A DNA stretch of 64,000 bases from Kordia sp965224175 (GTDB lineage Bacteria; Bacteroidota; Bacteroidia; Flavobacteriales; Flavobacteriaceae), in assembly GCF_965224175.1 (NCBI RefSeq), contig NZ_OZ245041.1, positions 1,240,001 to 1,304,000 of the forward strand. The letters are read 5' to 3'. Positions 49,723-58,384 of this stretch are shown in pieces. Position 1 is the stretch's first letter; every line of letters begins with the position of its first letter. Made by a program: the position numbers and the translations under genes. The notes under the pieces are model-generated. The model was not told where the DNA came from. It ran no database searches and saw nothing but the letters and a program-made list of their open reading frames with translations.

Positions 49723-50787
49723 TTAGTATTTCGTCCTTTTTTTGGTATACTTTATTTGTTTTACCATTTTGCCAAACTTTTTGTCTTTTTTTCTTTTTTC
49801 AGCAATTGACAATTCAAAGTGCATTTTTTCTTTCTCAATTTTCACATAGTTATCATAAACCGATTGCTCCAAAGTGTTGTTTTGAATCGCTTCTAAAATT
49901 GCGCAATCTACTTCACTCGTATGTGTACAATTTGAAAATTTACATTGTTTTGCTAGTGCTATGACTGTTTCAAATGTAGTATGTATTCCTTCTGAAGCAT
50001 CAATCATTCCAACTTCTTTCATACCAGGCATATCAATCAAAATTCCATCATTTGAGACAATTAATTCTCTATGGGTTGTCGTATGTTTTCCTTTGTCTAT
50101 ATCTAATCTAATTTCTTTAGTGAGCATTATTTCTTTACCAAACAGATTATTCGTTAACGTAGATTTTCCAACTCCTGAAGAACCTAACAAACAATATGTT
50201 ATGCCTTTTTTTAAGTACTTTTTTAAAGGTACAATTCCGTTACACATTTTATTGCTAATAGCAACAATAGGTACTTTTTTAATTCGTTCTTCAATTGAAA
50301 CTATGTAGCTTTCAAGCTTTACAGTATCTATTAAATCTATTTTGTTCAGAACAATAATTGGTTTTACATTAGATGAATAACAAAGCGTTAAATAGCGTTC
50401 CATACGATTGATATTAAAATCATTATCTACAGCCTGAACAATTAGAGCGTAGTCAATATTTGTAGCTATGACTTGTTTTTTTCCTTGTTGTCCAACAGAC
50501 TTTCTTGAAATAATAGATTGTCGTGGTATTATTTTGTGTATTAATGCTAAAGAAGCGTCATAAAGCATCACTAAAACCCAATCGCCAACAGCTGGATAGT
50601 CTTCACTATCCTGTGCAGCATAGCGTAAATTTCCTGTGATTTCAGCTTCTACATCTCCTTTCTCTGTTTTTACAATGTATTTGTTTTTATGCTGTGAACT
50701 GACTCTGCCAATATGAAAGTCTTCAAGATTCATGGCAGATCTTAGTTTTTGAATATTTTCGTTATATCCGAAATCTTCTAGTTTCAT
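49723..50787 (-). CDS. rsgA: Ribosome small-subunit-dependent GTPase A
   Basis: 354 residues with an N-terminal OB fold (about 25-85). The circularly permuted GTPase domain has G4 LNKIDLID (about 147) before the P-loop GSSGVGKST (about 199-207) and DMPGMKEVG (G3). The C-terminal zinc region is CKFSNCTHTSEVDC. A basic tail follows (KKRKKDKKFGKMVKQ). Assists late maturation of the 30S subunit. Monocistronic. Confidence 0.96.
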   Translation of the reverse strand: MKLEDFGYNENIQKLRSAMNLEDFHIGRVSSQHKNKYIVKTEKGDVEAEITGNLRYAAQDSEDYPAVGDWVLVMLYDASLALIHKIIPRQSIISRKSVGQQGKKQVIATNIDYALIVQAVDNDFNINRMERYLTLCYSSNVKPIIVLNKIDLIDTVKLESYIVSIEERIKKVPIVAISNKMCNGIVPLKKYLKKGITYCLLGSSGVGKSTLTNNLFGKEIMLTKEIRLDIDKGKHTTTHRELIVSNDGILIDMPGMKEVGMIDASEGIHTTFETVIALAKQCKFSNCTHTSEVDCAILEAIQNNTLEQSVYDNYVKIEKEKMHFELSIAEKRKKDKKFGKMVKQIKYTKKRTKY

Positions 50788-50810
50788 GTTTTTATGTCTT
50801 TATACAAATT

Positions 50811-51032
50811 GTGATCATCTGTATTGAATACTTATACAAATGCAAAGCAGTATTCTGTATCATAAAACTGTATACAGAAAAGCCGATCACAAAATGTGAT
50901 GATATTAAAAATTTAAATAAAGTAGTAAAGCTCCAGATGCGTACTGGAGTTGATGTGATAGTCAATAAAAAGAAATTGACTATTTATTTAACAATATCCA
51001 AGAATGATATTATAGACATAAATTGTTTTTAG
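50811..51032 (+). CDS. Doubtful small ORF in the rsgA-carB gap
   Basis: A 73-residue frame in a 400-bp gap. The second half (DDIKNLNKVVKLQMRTGVDVIVNKKKLTIYLTISKNDI) has amphipathic, Lys-rich character that could be coding, while the start is poor. It may be a remnant of a degraded gene. Nothing recognised. Confidence 0.25.
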   Translation: MIICIEYLYKCKAVFCIIKLYTEKPITKCDDIKNLNKVVKLQMRTGVDVIVNKKKLTIYLTISKNDIIDINCF

Positions 51033-51082
51033 ATAATAAAGCAAAATTAAAGAATACATTCTTTAATTCATAATTCTATATA

Positions 51083-51128
51083 GAAAAACGCTTCCAAAAA
51101 CTGTGAAGCTTTATGGAAGCGTTTTTTA
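51083..51128. terminator. Terminator of carB
   Basis: AAAAACGCTTCCA pairs with TGGAAGCGTTTTT around a loop that itself contains AGCTT; T runs on both strands. 60 bp past the carB stop codon. Confidence 0.8.
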
Positions 51129-51187
51129 TGATAATTATTTGATAAACTCCAAACTAATTAATAAATAATATGGAGCAGAGTTGAAAA

Positions 51188-54043
51188 CTACTTACTCAAA
51201 TACATTTTTCTTCTTGAATATAAATTATAGAATTCGTCATCCTTTAAGCTATCAATGAATAAGATGCTTTCTCCTGTACTTTTCATTTCTGGTCCTAAAC
51301 GTTTGTTTACATTCGGGAACTTATTGAATGAGAATACTGGTTGTTTGATAGCATATCCTTCTAATTGCGGATTGAAATCAAAGTCCGTTACTTTCTTCTC
51401 ACCTAACATTACTTTCGTAGCATAGTTTACATATGGTTCTTTGTATGCTTTTGCAATGAAAGGAACCGTACGAGAAGCTCTTGGATTGGCTTCTATGATG
51501 TATACCATATCATCTTTAATCGCAAACTGAATGTTGATTAAACCTACGGTATTTAAAGCTAAGGCGATCTTTTTGGTGTGATCTTTTATTTGCTGCATCA
51601 CAAATTCACCTAAGTTAAATGGTGGTAAGGTTGCGTTTGAATCTCCAGAGTGAATACCGCAAGGTTCAATATGCTCCATGATTCCAATGATGTATACATT
51701 TTCTCCGTCACAGATAGCATCTGCTTCAGCTTCAATTGCTCCATCTAAGTAATGATCTAGTAAGAGTTTGTTGTTTGGAATTTTACGTAGTAAGTCTACA
51801 ACTGTTTCTTCCAACTCTTGCTTGTTGATCACAATTTTCATTCCTTGTCCTCCAAGTACGTATGAAGGTCTTACCAAAATTGGAAAATCTAATTCATCAG
51901 CCAATGCCAACGCTTCATCTGCATTTTCAGCAACTCCAAATTCTGGATAAGGAATGTTATTTTCTTTTAACAAAGTAGAGAAACTTCCTCTGTCTTCTGC
52001 TAAATCTAATGATTGATACGTTGTTCCAATAATTTTGATTCCGTAACGGTCTAGCTTTTCTGCTAGTTTCAACGCTGTTTGTCCTCCAAGCTGTACAATG
52101 ACACCTTCTGGCTTTTCATGTTGAATGATATCGTATATGTGTTCCCAGAAAACTGGTTCAAAATATAATTTATCAGCCGTATCAAAATCTGTTGAAACCG
52201 TTTCAGGATTACAGTTGATCATAATGGTTTCATAACCACATTCAGCCGCAGCTAAAACTCCGTGCACACAGCAATAATCAAACTCAATTCCTTGTCCAAT
52301 TCTGTTTGGTCCAGAACCTAATACTACTATTTTTTTCTTATCAGATACGACACTTTCGTTGTGTACATAACGATTCCCGTCTGCTGTTTCAATTTCAGCT
52401 TCAAATGTAGAATAGTAATATGGAGTTTTTGCTGTAAATTCTGCTGCACACGTATCTACCAATTTATAAACACGTTTTATACCTAAGTCTTCACGTTTTT
52501 TATAAACTTCGCTTTCCCAACATCCTAACATATGTGCTATTTGTCGGTCTGCAAATCCTTTTTGTTTTGCTTCTAATAATAAATCTCTTGAAATACTATC
52601 AATTTTGTTGTGCGTAGTTATTTCTTTTTCAAGATTGTATAATTCTTCGTATTGCTTTAAGAACCACATATCAATCTTAGTGATTTCATAGATTCTACTT
52701 AATGGAATTCCCATCTGAATCGCATCGTAAATCACAAATACACGATCCCAAGAAGCATGACGTAACTTGCTTATGATTTGATCGTAGTTTTTATATCCTT
52801 TTCCGTCAGCACCAAGTCCATTACGTTTTATTTCTAGTGACTGTGTAGCTTTGTGTAAGGCTTCTTGGAACGAACGCCCAATTCCCATTACTTCTCCAAC
52901 GGCTTTCATTTGAAGTCCTAATTCGCGATCTGAACCTTCAAATTTATCAAAATTCCAACGTGGTATTTTTACAATTACATAATCTAACGTTGGCTCAAAT
53001 AATGCTGATGTTGATTTTGTAATTTGATTGTCTAATTCGTCTAATGAATATCCGATAGCTAATTTTGCAGCAATTTTTGCAATTGGATATCCTGTAGCTT
53101 TACTTGCCAATGCAGAAGAACGTGATACACGCGGATTGATTTCAATAGCGATAATTTCTTCTTGATCGTCTGGACTTACAGCAAATTGTACATTACATCC
53201 ACCTTCAAAGTCACCAATACTACGCATCATTTTGATCGCCATATCACGCATTTTCTGATACGTACGGTCTGATAAAGTCATTGCTGGCGCCACTGTGATA
53301 GAGTCTCCTGTATGGATTCCCATAGGGTCCATATTTTCGATAGAACAGATAATAACTACGTTGTCGTTTTTGTCACGAAGTAATTCTAACTCGTATTCTT
53401 TCCAACCCATCATCGCTTTATCGATCATTACTTCATGGATTGGAGAAGCTTCTAATCCGCGACGTAATAATTCGTCAAAATCTTCTGGATCATATACAAT
53501 AGAAGCTCCTGCGCCACCAAGTGTGTATGAAGCTCTAATTACTAATGGAAAACCAAATTCTTGTGCAATTTCTTTTCCCTTTAAGAAGGAAGTTGCAGTA
53601 GCTTGTGGTGCCATTCCAACACCAATTTCTCCCATTAATTCTCTAAACTTTTCACGATCTTCAGTAATATTGATCGCTTCAATATCTACACCGATTAGTT
53701 TTACATCAAAATCTTCCCAAATTCCTTTCTCATCAGCTTCAATACACAAATTCAATGCTGTTTGTCCTCCCATAGTTGGTAAAACGGCATCAATATTTGG
53801 ATGATTCTTTAGAACTTCAATAATTGATTTAGTAGTTAATGGTTTTAGATACACATGATCCGCCATAGTTGGGTCGGTCATGATGGTTGCTGGATTTGAA
53901 TTGATTAGAATCGTTTCGATTCCATCTTCTCTTAGTGAGCGTAATGCTTGTGATCCTGAGTAATCGAATTCACATGCTTGACCAATTACGATTGGTCCTG
54001 ATCCGATAATTAAAATCGATTTTAAGTCTTCTCTTTTTGGCAT
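51188..54043 (-). CDS. carB: Carbamoyl-phosphate synthase large subunit, short form
   Basis: 951 residues. Both ATP-grasp halves are present: the first begins SILIIGSGPIVIGQACEFDYSG, and the second IVVLGSGPNRIGQGIEFDYCC at about residue 565. Each has GGQTALNL/GGQTALKL and LGG(A/Q)G loops. The protein ends shortly after NKRLGPEMKSTGESI, about 120 residues short of the E. coli enzyme (1,073), so the C-terminal MGS-like domain that binds UMP and ornithine is missing. Makes carbamoyl phosphate for pyrimidine and arginine synthesis; carA is not in the window. Confidence 0.97.
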   Translation of the reverse strand: MPKREDLKSILIIGSGPIVIGQACEFDYSGSQALRSLREDGIETILINSNPATIMTDPTMADHVYLKPLTTKSIIEVLKNHPNIDAVLPTMGGQTALNLCIEADEKGIWEDFDVKLIGVDIEAINITEDREKFRELMGEIGVGMAPQATATSFLKGKEIAQEFGFPLVIRASYTLGGAGASIVYDPEDFDELLRRGLEASPIHEVMIDKAMMGWKEYELELLRDKNDNVVIICSIENMDPMGIHTGDSITVAPAMTLSDRTYQKMRDMAIKMMRSIGDFEGGCNVQFAVSPDDQEEIIAIEINPRVSRSSALASKATGYPIAKIAAKLAIGYSLDELDNQITKSTSALFEPTLDYVIVKIPRWNFDKFEGSDRELGLQMKAVGEVMGIGRSFQEALHKATQSLEIKRNGLGADGKGYKNYDQIISKLRHASWDRVFVIYDAIQMGIPLSRIYEITKIDMWFLKQYEELYNLEKEITTHNKIDSISRDLLLEAKQKGFADRQIAHMLGCWESEVYKKREDLGIKRVYKLVDTCAAEFTAKTPYYYSTFEAEIETADGNRYVHNESVVSDKKKIVVLGSGPNRIGQGIEFDYCCVHGVLAAAECGYETIMINCNPETVSTDFDTADKLYFEPVFWEHIYDIIQHEKPEGVIVQLGGQTALKLAEKLDRYGIKIIGTTYQSLDLAEDRGSFSTLLKENNIPYPEFGVAENADEALALADELDFPILVRPSYVLGGQGMKIVINKQELEETVVDLLRKIPNNKLLLDHYLDGAIEAEADAICDGENVYIIGIMEHIEPCGIHSGDSNATLPPFNLGEFVMQQIKDHTKKIALALNTVGLINIQFAIKDDMVYIIEANPRASRTVPFIAKAYKEPYVNYATKVMLGEKKVTDFDFNPQLEGYAIKQPVFSFNKFPNVNKRLGPEMKSTGESILFIDSLKDDEFYNLYSRRKMYLSK

Positions 54044-54148
54044 TAGTTTGTTTGTGTGTTGTGTTGCGTAAAAATAAAAAAACGTTTGGGTACAAAAAAG
54101 GTGTTGCTTTAAAAAAACAACACCTTATTTAATATACTATATATATCA

Positions 54149-54307
54149 TTACTTCTTATGTCTCAATTCAGATGACACAGAAATTTTCTTTCTTCCTTTT
54201 GCTCTTCTACGAGCTAGCACTTTTCTCCCGTTAACAGAAGCCATTCTTTCTCTGAAACCGTGCTTGTTTCTTCTTTTTCTTTTCGATGGTTGAAATGTTC
54301 TTTTCAT
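54149..54307 (-). CDS. rpmH: 50S ribosomal protein L34
   Basis: 52 residues: MKRTFQPSKRKRRNKHGFRERM followed by ASVNGRKVLARRRAKGRKK, the universal L34 sequence. A longer frame exists upstream, but the ATG at 54307 is the conserved start. A -7 box lies at 54381. Confidence 0.98.
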   Translation of the reverse strand: MKRTFQPSKRKRRNKHGFRERMASVNGRKVLARRRAKGRKKISVSSELRHKK

Positions 54308-54380
54308 TACTTTATATATCTTTAATTTCTCTTGAAAATAATTGTAAATGCACGCGAGATTCCTTTCTAAAAGTGCGGCG

Positions 54381-54388
54381 CAAATATA
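54381..54388 (-). promoter_or_regulatory. -7 promoter element of rpmH
   Basis: Minus strand TATATTTG, exact consensus, 74 bp upstream of the L34 start, giving a leader of about 65 nt. Confidence 0.55.
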
Positions 54389-54444
54389 CAAAGAGTTTTT
54401 ACTTTTGCAAATACATTTTAAAAAATATTTTCGATTGTTTTTTA

Positions 54445-54452
54445 TACATTTG
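54445..54452 (+). promoter_or_regulatory. -7 promoter element of the TPR-like gene at 54479
   Basis: TACATTTG, exact consensus, 27 bp before the ATG. Confidence 0.55.
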
Positions 54453-54478
54453 CACCCTCGACAAATATATACCGTTTT

Positions 54479-55045
54479 ATGTTCAATAAAAATATTAAAT
54501 TAATTATAGCTGCAGCGATTTTTGCGTTTGCAATTTACCAAATTTATGAGACTAATATTGGTAATGGAATTTTCTTAATTCTTTTAGCTGCCATCTTTAT
54601 CTTATTATACTTTAAAAACGAATTTATTTTACTTTCATTTTTGAAGTTACGAAAGCAAGATTTTGATGGAGCAAAGCGTTTGTTAGCAAAAATCAAGAAT
54701 CCACAGACAGCCTTAACTACCAAACAGCAAGGTTATTACTATTATTTACATGGAATTATGGCTTCTCAGAGTAATTTGACACAAGCTGAGAAACATTTAC
54801 GCAAAGCTGAAAAATTAGGCTTAAGCATGGATCATGATATGGCTATGGTAAAAATGACCTTAGCAGGTATCGCGGCACAGAAGAATAGAAAGAACGAAGC
54901 TAAGAACTTAATGAAAGAAGCTAAGACACTCGATAAGCGTGGAATGTTGACAGAACAAATCAAAATGATGGAACAGCAAATGAAACGTGCTGCAAGTGCT
55001 CCTAAGCAGCATTATGGAAACCGTCAGCAGATGCGCAGAAGATAA
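54479..55045 (+). CDS. Membrane-anchored TPR-like protein
   Basis: 188 residues: two N-terminal hydrophobic helices (about 8-22 and 28-45), then a cytoplasmic part with TPR-type helical hairpins (FDGAKRLLAKI, GYYYYLHGIMASQSNLTQAEKHLRKAEKLG, MTLAGIAAQKNRKNEAKNLMKEAKTL) and a basic Gln-rich tail. Divergent from rpmH. Probably a scaffold; partner unknown. Confidence 0.8.
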   Translation: MFNKNIKLIIAAAIFAFAIYQIYETNIGNGIFLILLAAIFILLYFKNEFILLSFLKLRKQDFDGAKRLLAKIKNPQTALTTKQQGYYYYLHGIMASQSNLTQAEKHLRKAEKLGLSMDHDMAMVKMTLAGIAAQKNRKNEAKNLMKEAKTLDKRGMLTEQIKMMEQQMKRAASAPKQHYGNRQQMRRR

Positions 55046-55071
55046 TTATTATAAATTCTATATAAAATATG

Positions 55072-55103
55072 AAAAGTCGGAAGAAATATCTTTCGACTTT
55101 TTT
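55072..55103 (+). terminator. Terminator of the TPR-like gene
   Basis: AAAAGTCGGAAGA pairs with TCTTTCGACTTTT (one G-T pair), then further T. 27 bp past the stop codon. Confidence 0.75.
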
Positions 55104-55107
55104 GTGT

Positions 55108-55443
55108 TTATAAAGTATTAAACTCTTCAATTTCCTTTTCAGCCAAGTACTTTTTTAGTTTTAATTCTCGTAGCTTCTTTTCTAGCTTGCTTTTTGCCAT
55201 TATATAACAGACCGCACAAACAATCGGAAAAATCACTACGCCGAATAGCACAGCATTTTGATATCCCCAGGTTTCTATCATTGGTTTTCTTCCGCGTCTA
55301 CCTGGCAGATAAGGAAAAATAAAACAGAATCCGATGCAAGCTAAAATTCCAAGCGGAATCCTTTTTTTCATGCGAATAAGTGCATTTCGACATTCTAGCA
55401 TTTCAGATTCTATATTTTTTATTTCATCGTTTAATTCTTTCAC
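55108..55443 (-). CDS. Hypothetical two-TM protein with coiled-coil ends
   Basis: 111 residues. An N-terminal heptad-like helix (LNDEIKNIESEMLECRNALIRMKKR), two hydrophobic segments (about 31-48 and 67-86) with an arginine-rich turn (PGRRGRKP) between, and a C-terminal Lys/Leu/Glu helix (KLEKKLRELKLKKYLAEKEIEEF). No family recognised. Confidence 0.65.
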   Translation of the reverse strand: MKELNDEIKNIESEMLECRNALIRMKKRIPLGILACIGFCFIFPYLPGRRGRKPMIETWGYQNAVLFGVVIFPIVCAVCYIMAKSKLEKKLRELKLKKYLAEKEIEEFNTL

Positions 55444-55542
55444 ATTTGAATAGTTTTAACTGAAAAAACTTATAGAAAATAAAGATACTGTTATAATTTA
55501 AGTTACCTATCAAATAGGTATTTAATTCGATTTTAAACAAAA

Positions 55543-55569
55543 ATAAAGCGAGCACAAGGCTCGCTTTAT
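55543..55569 (-). terminator. Terminator of the precursor gene at 55627
   Basis: ATAAAGCGAGC pairs with GCTCGCTTTAT around a 5-nt loop; on the minus strand it is followed by TTTTT. 58 bp past the stop codon. Confidence 0.8.
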
Positions 55570-55626
55570 AATCTCCGTAAAGATTTGTTGAACATTAAAG
55601 CTCAAACCTTCACGCTCGGTTATTGA

Positions 55627-55827
55627 TTATATCGGGCAAAGGTTAGAGTTGCCATTGTTACAATCTGCTGTGCAATCTGCTCCTTTTGTGCAATTCCATG
55701 CGGTTTGAAATGGTGTACATCCATCACTACAACCATCTGTAATTCCTCCTCCTTTTACATGTTGCTGATTGAGATTAGAGACTGATTTTTTGTTTAGAGA
55801 TAATCCTTTAAGGTTTTGTTTTTTCAT
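55627..55827 (-). CDS. Lanthipeptide-like precursor peptide (six-Cys core)
   Basis: 66 residues: leader MKKQNLKGLSLNKKSVSNL, GG site (HVKGGG), and a core with six Cys plus Ser/Thr (TDGCSDGCTPFQT, NCTKGADCTADC, NLCPI). The leader is nearly the same as those at 18064 and 18807, 37 kb away, with a different core. Own terminator. No modification genes beside it. It lies next to, but not inside, the MoxR/vWA operon. Confidence 0.8.
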   Translation of the reverse strand: MKKQNLKGLSLNKKSVSNLNQQHVKGGGITDGCSDGCTPFQTAWNCTKGADCTADCNNGNSNLCPI

Positions 55828-55974
55828 GCGTACAGCGTTTTAATCTTAATATTTACAGATTAAAAGTAGTTAGGTTTCAACAACTATTGAAGCATATATA
55901 GTCGCTATTTATAAATACAGACATGTCTGAAAAAGTCTTTTCCTGTTTTTGTAGCTAAAAAATTACGTATCCTT

Positions 55975-56979
55975 TTATTTTCGATGAATTCGATGACGAA
56001 TGATATCTTTTGTGAGTTGAGAATCTCCTTTTACAAAATGGCTAAGCAATGATAAAACATCATCATTTTTATTGTTCCTAGAGATTAATTCGTATGCCAT
56101 TTCTTCTATTTCTTGTTTTGGAGCAATATCGCGTTCGTATTCTAGTTTTAGTACTTTTAAAAAGTTATGTTCATTACTTGAACTAACCATTTTATTTCTA
56201 AAAGCTATGAGTACGTTTTTTAAGTTTTCTGTTTCTTTGAAATTAGCAAACATATTATTTGCGCAGTTTACAGCATCTTTATTATCTCTCCAACCTTTCA
56301 CAAGTAACTCGTTAGCCGATTGTTTATTGTTCATCTTTTTACGATATATCAATGCTGCTTTTACATATTGATCGTTGTTTACATAATCGTCTGCAACTAT
56401 TTGATAGTGTTTATGCGCTTTTTTAGAGTCTTTTAGTTTTGTGTATATGTCACCTACTTTTTCGTTCATTTCAAGCTCTTTGTATAGCTTAATTGATTTT
56501 GAATATGATCTAGCGAATTCATAACATTTTGCAGCTTCTAGTTTATCATCGCATCGCCTTAGGTATAAATTCGCTGCTTCATTATACAAATGCCCTTCTT
56601 TTAAGATACTTGCTGCCCTGTAAGGGTTTCTAAGTAGTTTTAGTTGAATATATGCTGCTTTTTTGAATTGTTTTTTTTCTATGAATTCATCACAAAGTTG
56701 TTCATAACGATCCATTAGAGTCTGAAACTGATTGTCGCCAACAGTAGAAGATCCACCACTAAAACCACTTCCACTACCCGATGCATTCTCAAAGAGAGAA
56801 TTCACTAAAAATGATAAAATAATAAACAATAATAATAAGACAATCAATGCACCTAGAAAGCTGGCGAAACTTCCAAACATGATCGCATTTACGATGATGT
56901 ATACTAATTTAAAAAATAATACGAAGATGATGAAATAAATCAGCTTCGCATGAAACTTACTTTCTTTCACTTTACTCAT
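55975..56979 (-). CDS. Membrane-anchored TPR-like protein, last gene of the ternary-system operon
   Basis: 334 residues: two hydrophobic helices (about 12-35 and 40-62), a Gly/Ser linker (ASGSGSGFSGGSS), then about 240 residues of helical repeats (FEKKQFKKAAYIQLKLLRNPYRAASILKEG, YNEAANLYLRRCDDKLEAAKCYEFARSYSKSIKLYKELE), a TPR-type solenoid facing the cytoplasm. It overlaps the previous gene by 8 bp. A repeat scaffold at the membrane in this operon could present clients to the MoxR machine; inferred. Confidence 0.75.
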   Translation of the reverse strand: MSKVKESKFHAKLIYFIIFVLFFKLVYIIVNAIMFGSFASFLGALIVLLLLFIILSFLVNSLFENASGSGSGFSGGSSTVGDNQFQTLMDRYEQLCDEFIEKKQFKKAAYIQLKLLRNPYRAASILKEGHLYNEAANLYLRRCDDKLEAAKCYEFARSYSKSIKLYKELEMNEKVGDIYTKLKDSKKAHKHYQIVADDYVNNDQYVKAALIYRKKMNNKQSANELLVKGWRDNKDAVNCANNMFANFKETENLKNVLIAFRNKMVSSSNEHNFLKVLKLEYERDIAPKQEIEEMAYELISRNNKNDDVLSLLSHFVKGDSQLTKDIIRHRIHRK

Positions 56980-58384
56980 CGATGATTGTTTTATTTTTTC
57001 TTATTAATAAATATAAAAGACGTATCACAATTGCTCCTGTGAATACCGCAAATAGGATTCCTAATTCACTGGTTGTCAACATTGGGTAAAAGAGATAAAT
57101 TAATAGACCAATAATGACTAGGAAAATGACCATTTTACTTTGAGTAGACAATTCATTTCCTCCAAAATAAAATCCACCATCATTTACTTTTTCTTCATCA
57201 TCAAACGAAAACATTTCACTATCTTCTGGTAAGTCTAACCATGAAGGATTTTTACTTTTTACAGGTTTTGGTTTGTTACGGTTTATGTGTTGTATGTAAT
57301 AAATTATAAGTAATGCAATGACAATCACTAGAAAAGTCCATAAGATTGTTTGAATGATATTGCCGCTAGATGTAGATCTGGCTGTATCAATAGCTTGTTT
57401 ATTTGTATTATTTACATACGCATCATTGTTCGACTCGGTATCATCGGTTGCGATGACAAGATCTTCACTAAGTGGTTCTTTTTCGGTATCATCTTCACTT
57501 GCTATGATCAATTCGTCAGAAACAACTTCTATTTGATCTTTTTTTAGATGATCTATCACAAGATATCCAATCCAAAATACAGCAATAATTGCGATGACTC
57601 CAACAATGGTTTTCATGCTACTTTTTGCACTTTCTGATACATTTCCTAATCCGATAGATTCAAAGAAGTTACTTTTAAATTTAAATTCAGCATACGCTTT
57701 TCCACGTGAAGTTCCCATCATATCTAATGGAATTGCCATCTTTAAAGCTGCTTCAGGATTTTTTTCAAGGTATCTTAAGTATTTTTCAACTTCTCTGTTA
57801 TTTCCTTGCAATACTTTTTTCATGTTGAAAGGTAAATCCTGTGGATCAATATCTGCATCTCCAAAAGGATTTGCAAGTCCTTCCGTTTCTTCTTTTTCTT
57901 CAATTTCTACACTAAATGCTGTGACTCTTGCTGGAATGTTTACTCCTTTTGCAGGTTCAGTAATTGCTGGAAAACGTTCTTGAGAAGCTTGCAATAAAGT
58001 TTCCCATTGCAATTCCTCTTCGAGTTCCATCAATCCAAATTCATGATGAAAAAAATGCGGAGTTCCGTTTAGTATTTTTTCGTATTCTTCCGCAGAAAGT
58101 GCCATATTTAGCATTGTGTTTTCTGGAAGATAGAAACCTTTATGTGCTTTTTGTATCGCAATATTTTTACCTATGTCTAGATTTTTATAGGCTTCGTTTA
58201 GAATGAGTACTATTCCCGAAATACTGTTAGCTTCTAATCCTGGACATACATATACAGTACAATCTGAAAGTTTTAGTTGCATACGCATAATTTCCGTCAA
58301 CCATACTTTTGGAGAAGCATGTTTGATGAAAATTCCACATCTTGGATGCGGATTATGATCGGTATGTACTAAAGCTAACTTCAT
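56972..58384 (-). CDS. Membrane protein with an N-terminal ternary-system (bpX-like) domain
   Basis: 470 residues. The N-terminal 150 residues (LALVHTDHNPHPRCGIFIKH, GFYLPENTMLNMALSAEEYEKIL) form a cytoplasmic domain of the kind encoded beside MoxR/vWA/propeller genes. A linker (LANPFGDADIDPQDLPFNMKK) follows, then four transmembrane helices at about 263-281, 350-371, 416-434 and 440-459, separated by acidic stretches. Start and stop overlap its neighbours (4 and 8 bp), so translation is coupled. It probably tethers the system to the inner membrane. Exact domain family needs a profile search. Confidence 0.7.
   Translation of the reverse strand: MKLALVHTDHNPHPRCGIFIKHASPKVWLTEIMRMQLKLSDCTVYVCPGLEANSISGIVLILNEAYKNLDIGKNIAIQKAHKGFYLPENTMLNMALSAEEYEKILNGTPHFFHHEFGLMELEEELQWETLLQASQERFPAITEPAKGVNIPARVTAFSVEIEEKEETEGLANPFGDADIDPQDLPFNMKKVLQGNNREVEKYLRYLEKNPEAALKMAIPLDMMGTSRGKAYAEFKFKSNFFESIGLGNVSESAKSSMKTIVGVIAIIAVFWIGYLVIDHLKKDQIEVVSDELIIASEDDTEKEPLSEDLVIATDDTESNNDAYVNNTNKQAIDTARSTSSGNIIQTILWTFLVIVIALLIIYYIQHINRNKPKPVKSKNPSWLDLPEDSEMFSFDDEEKVNDGGFYFGGNELSTQSKMVIFLVIIGLLIYLFYPMLTTSELGILFAVFTGAIVIRLLYLLIRKNKTIIDE

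Noticed and set aside
54308..54391. N-terminal extension of L34
   Set aside because: L34 is universally about 45-52 residues and starts MKRTFQPS; the extension runs into the rpmH promoter.
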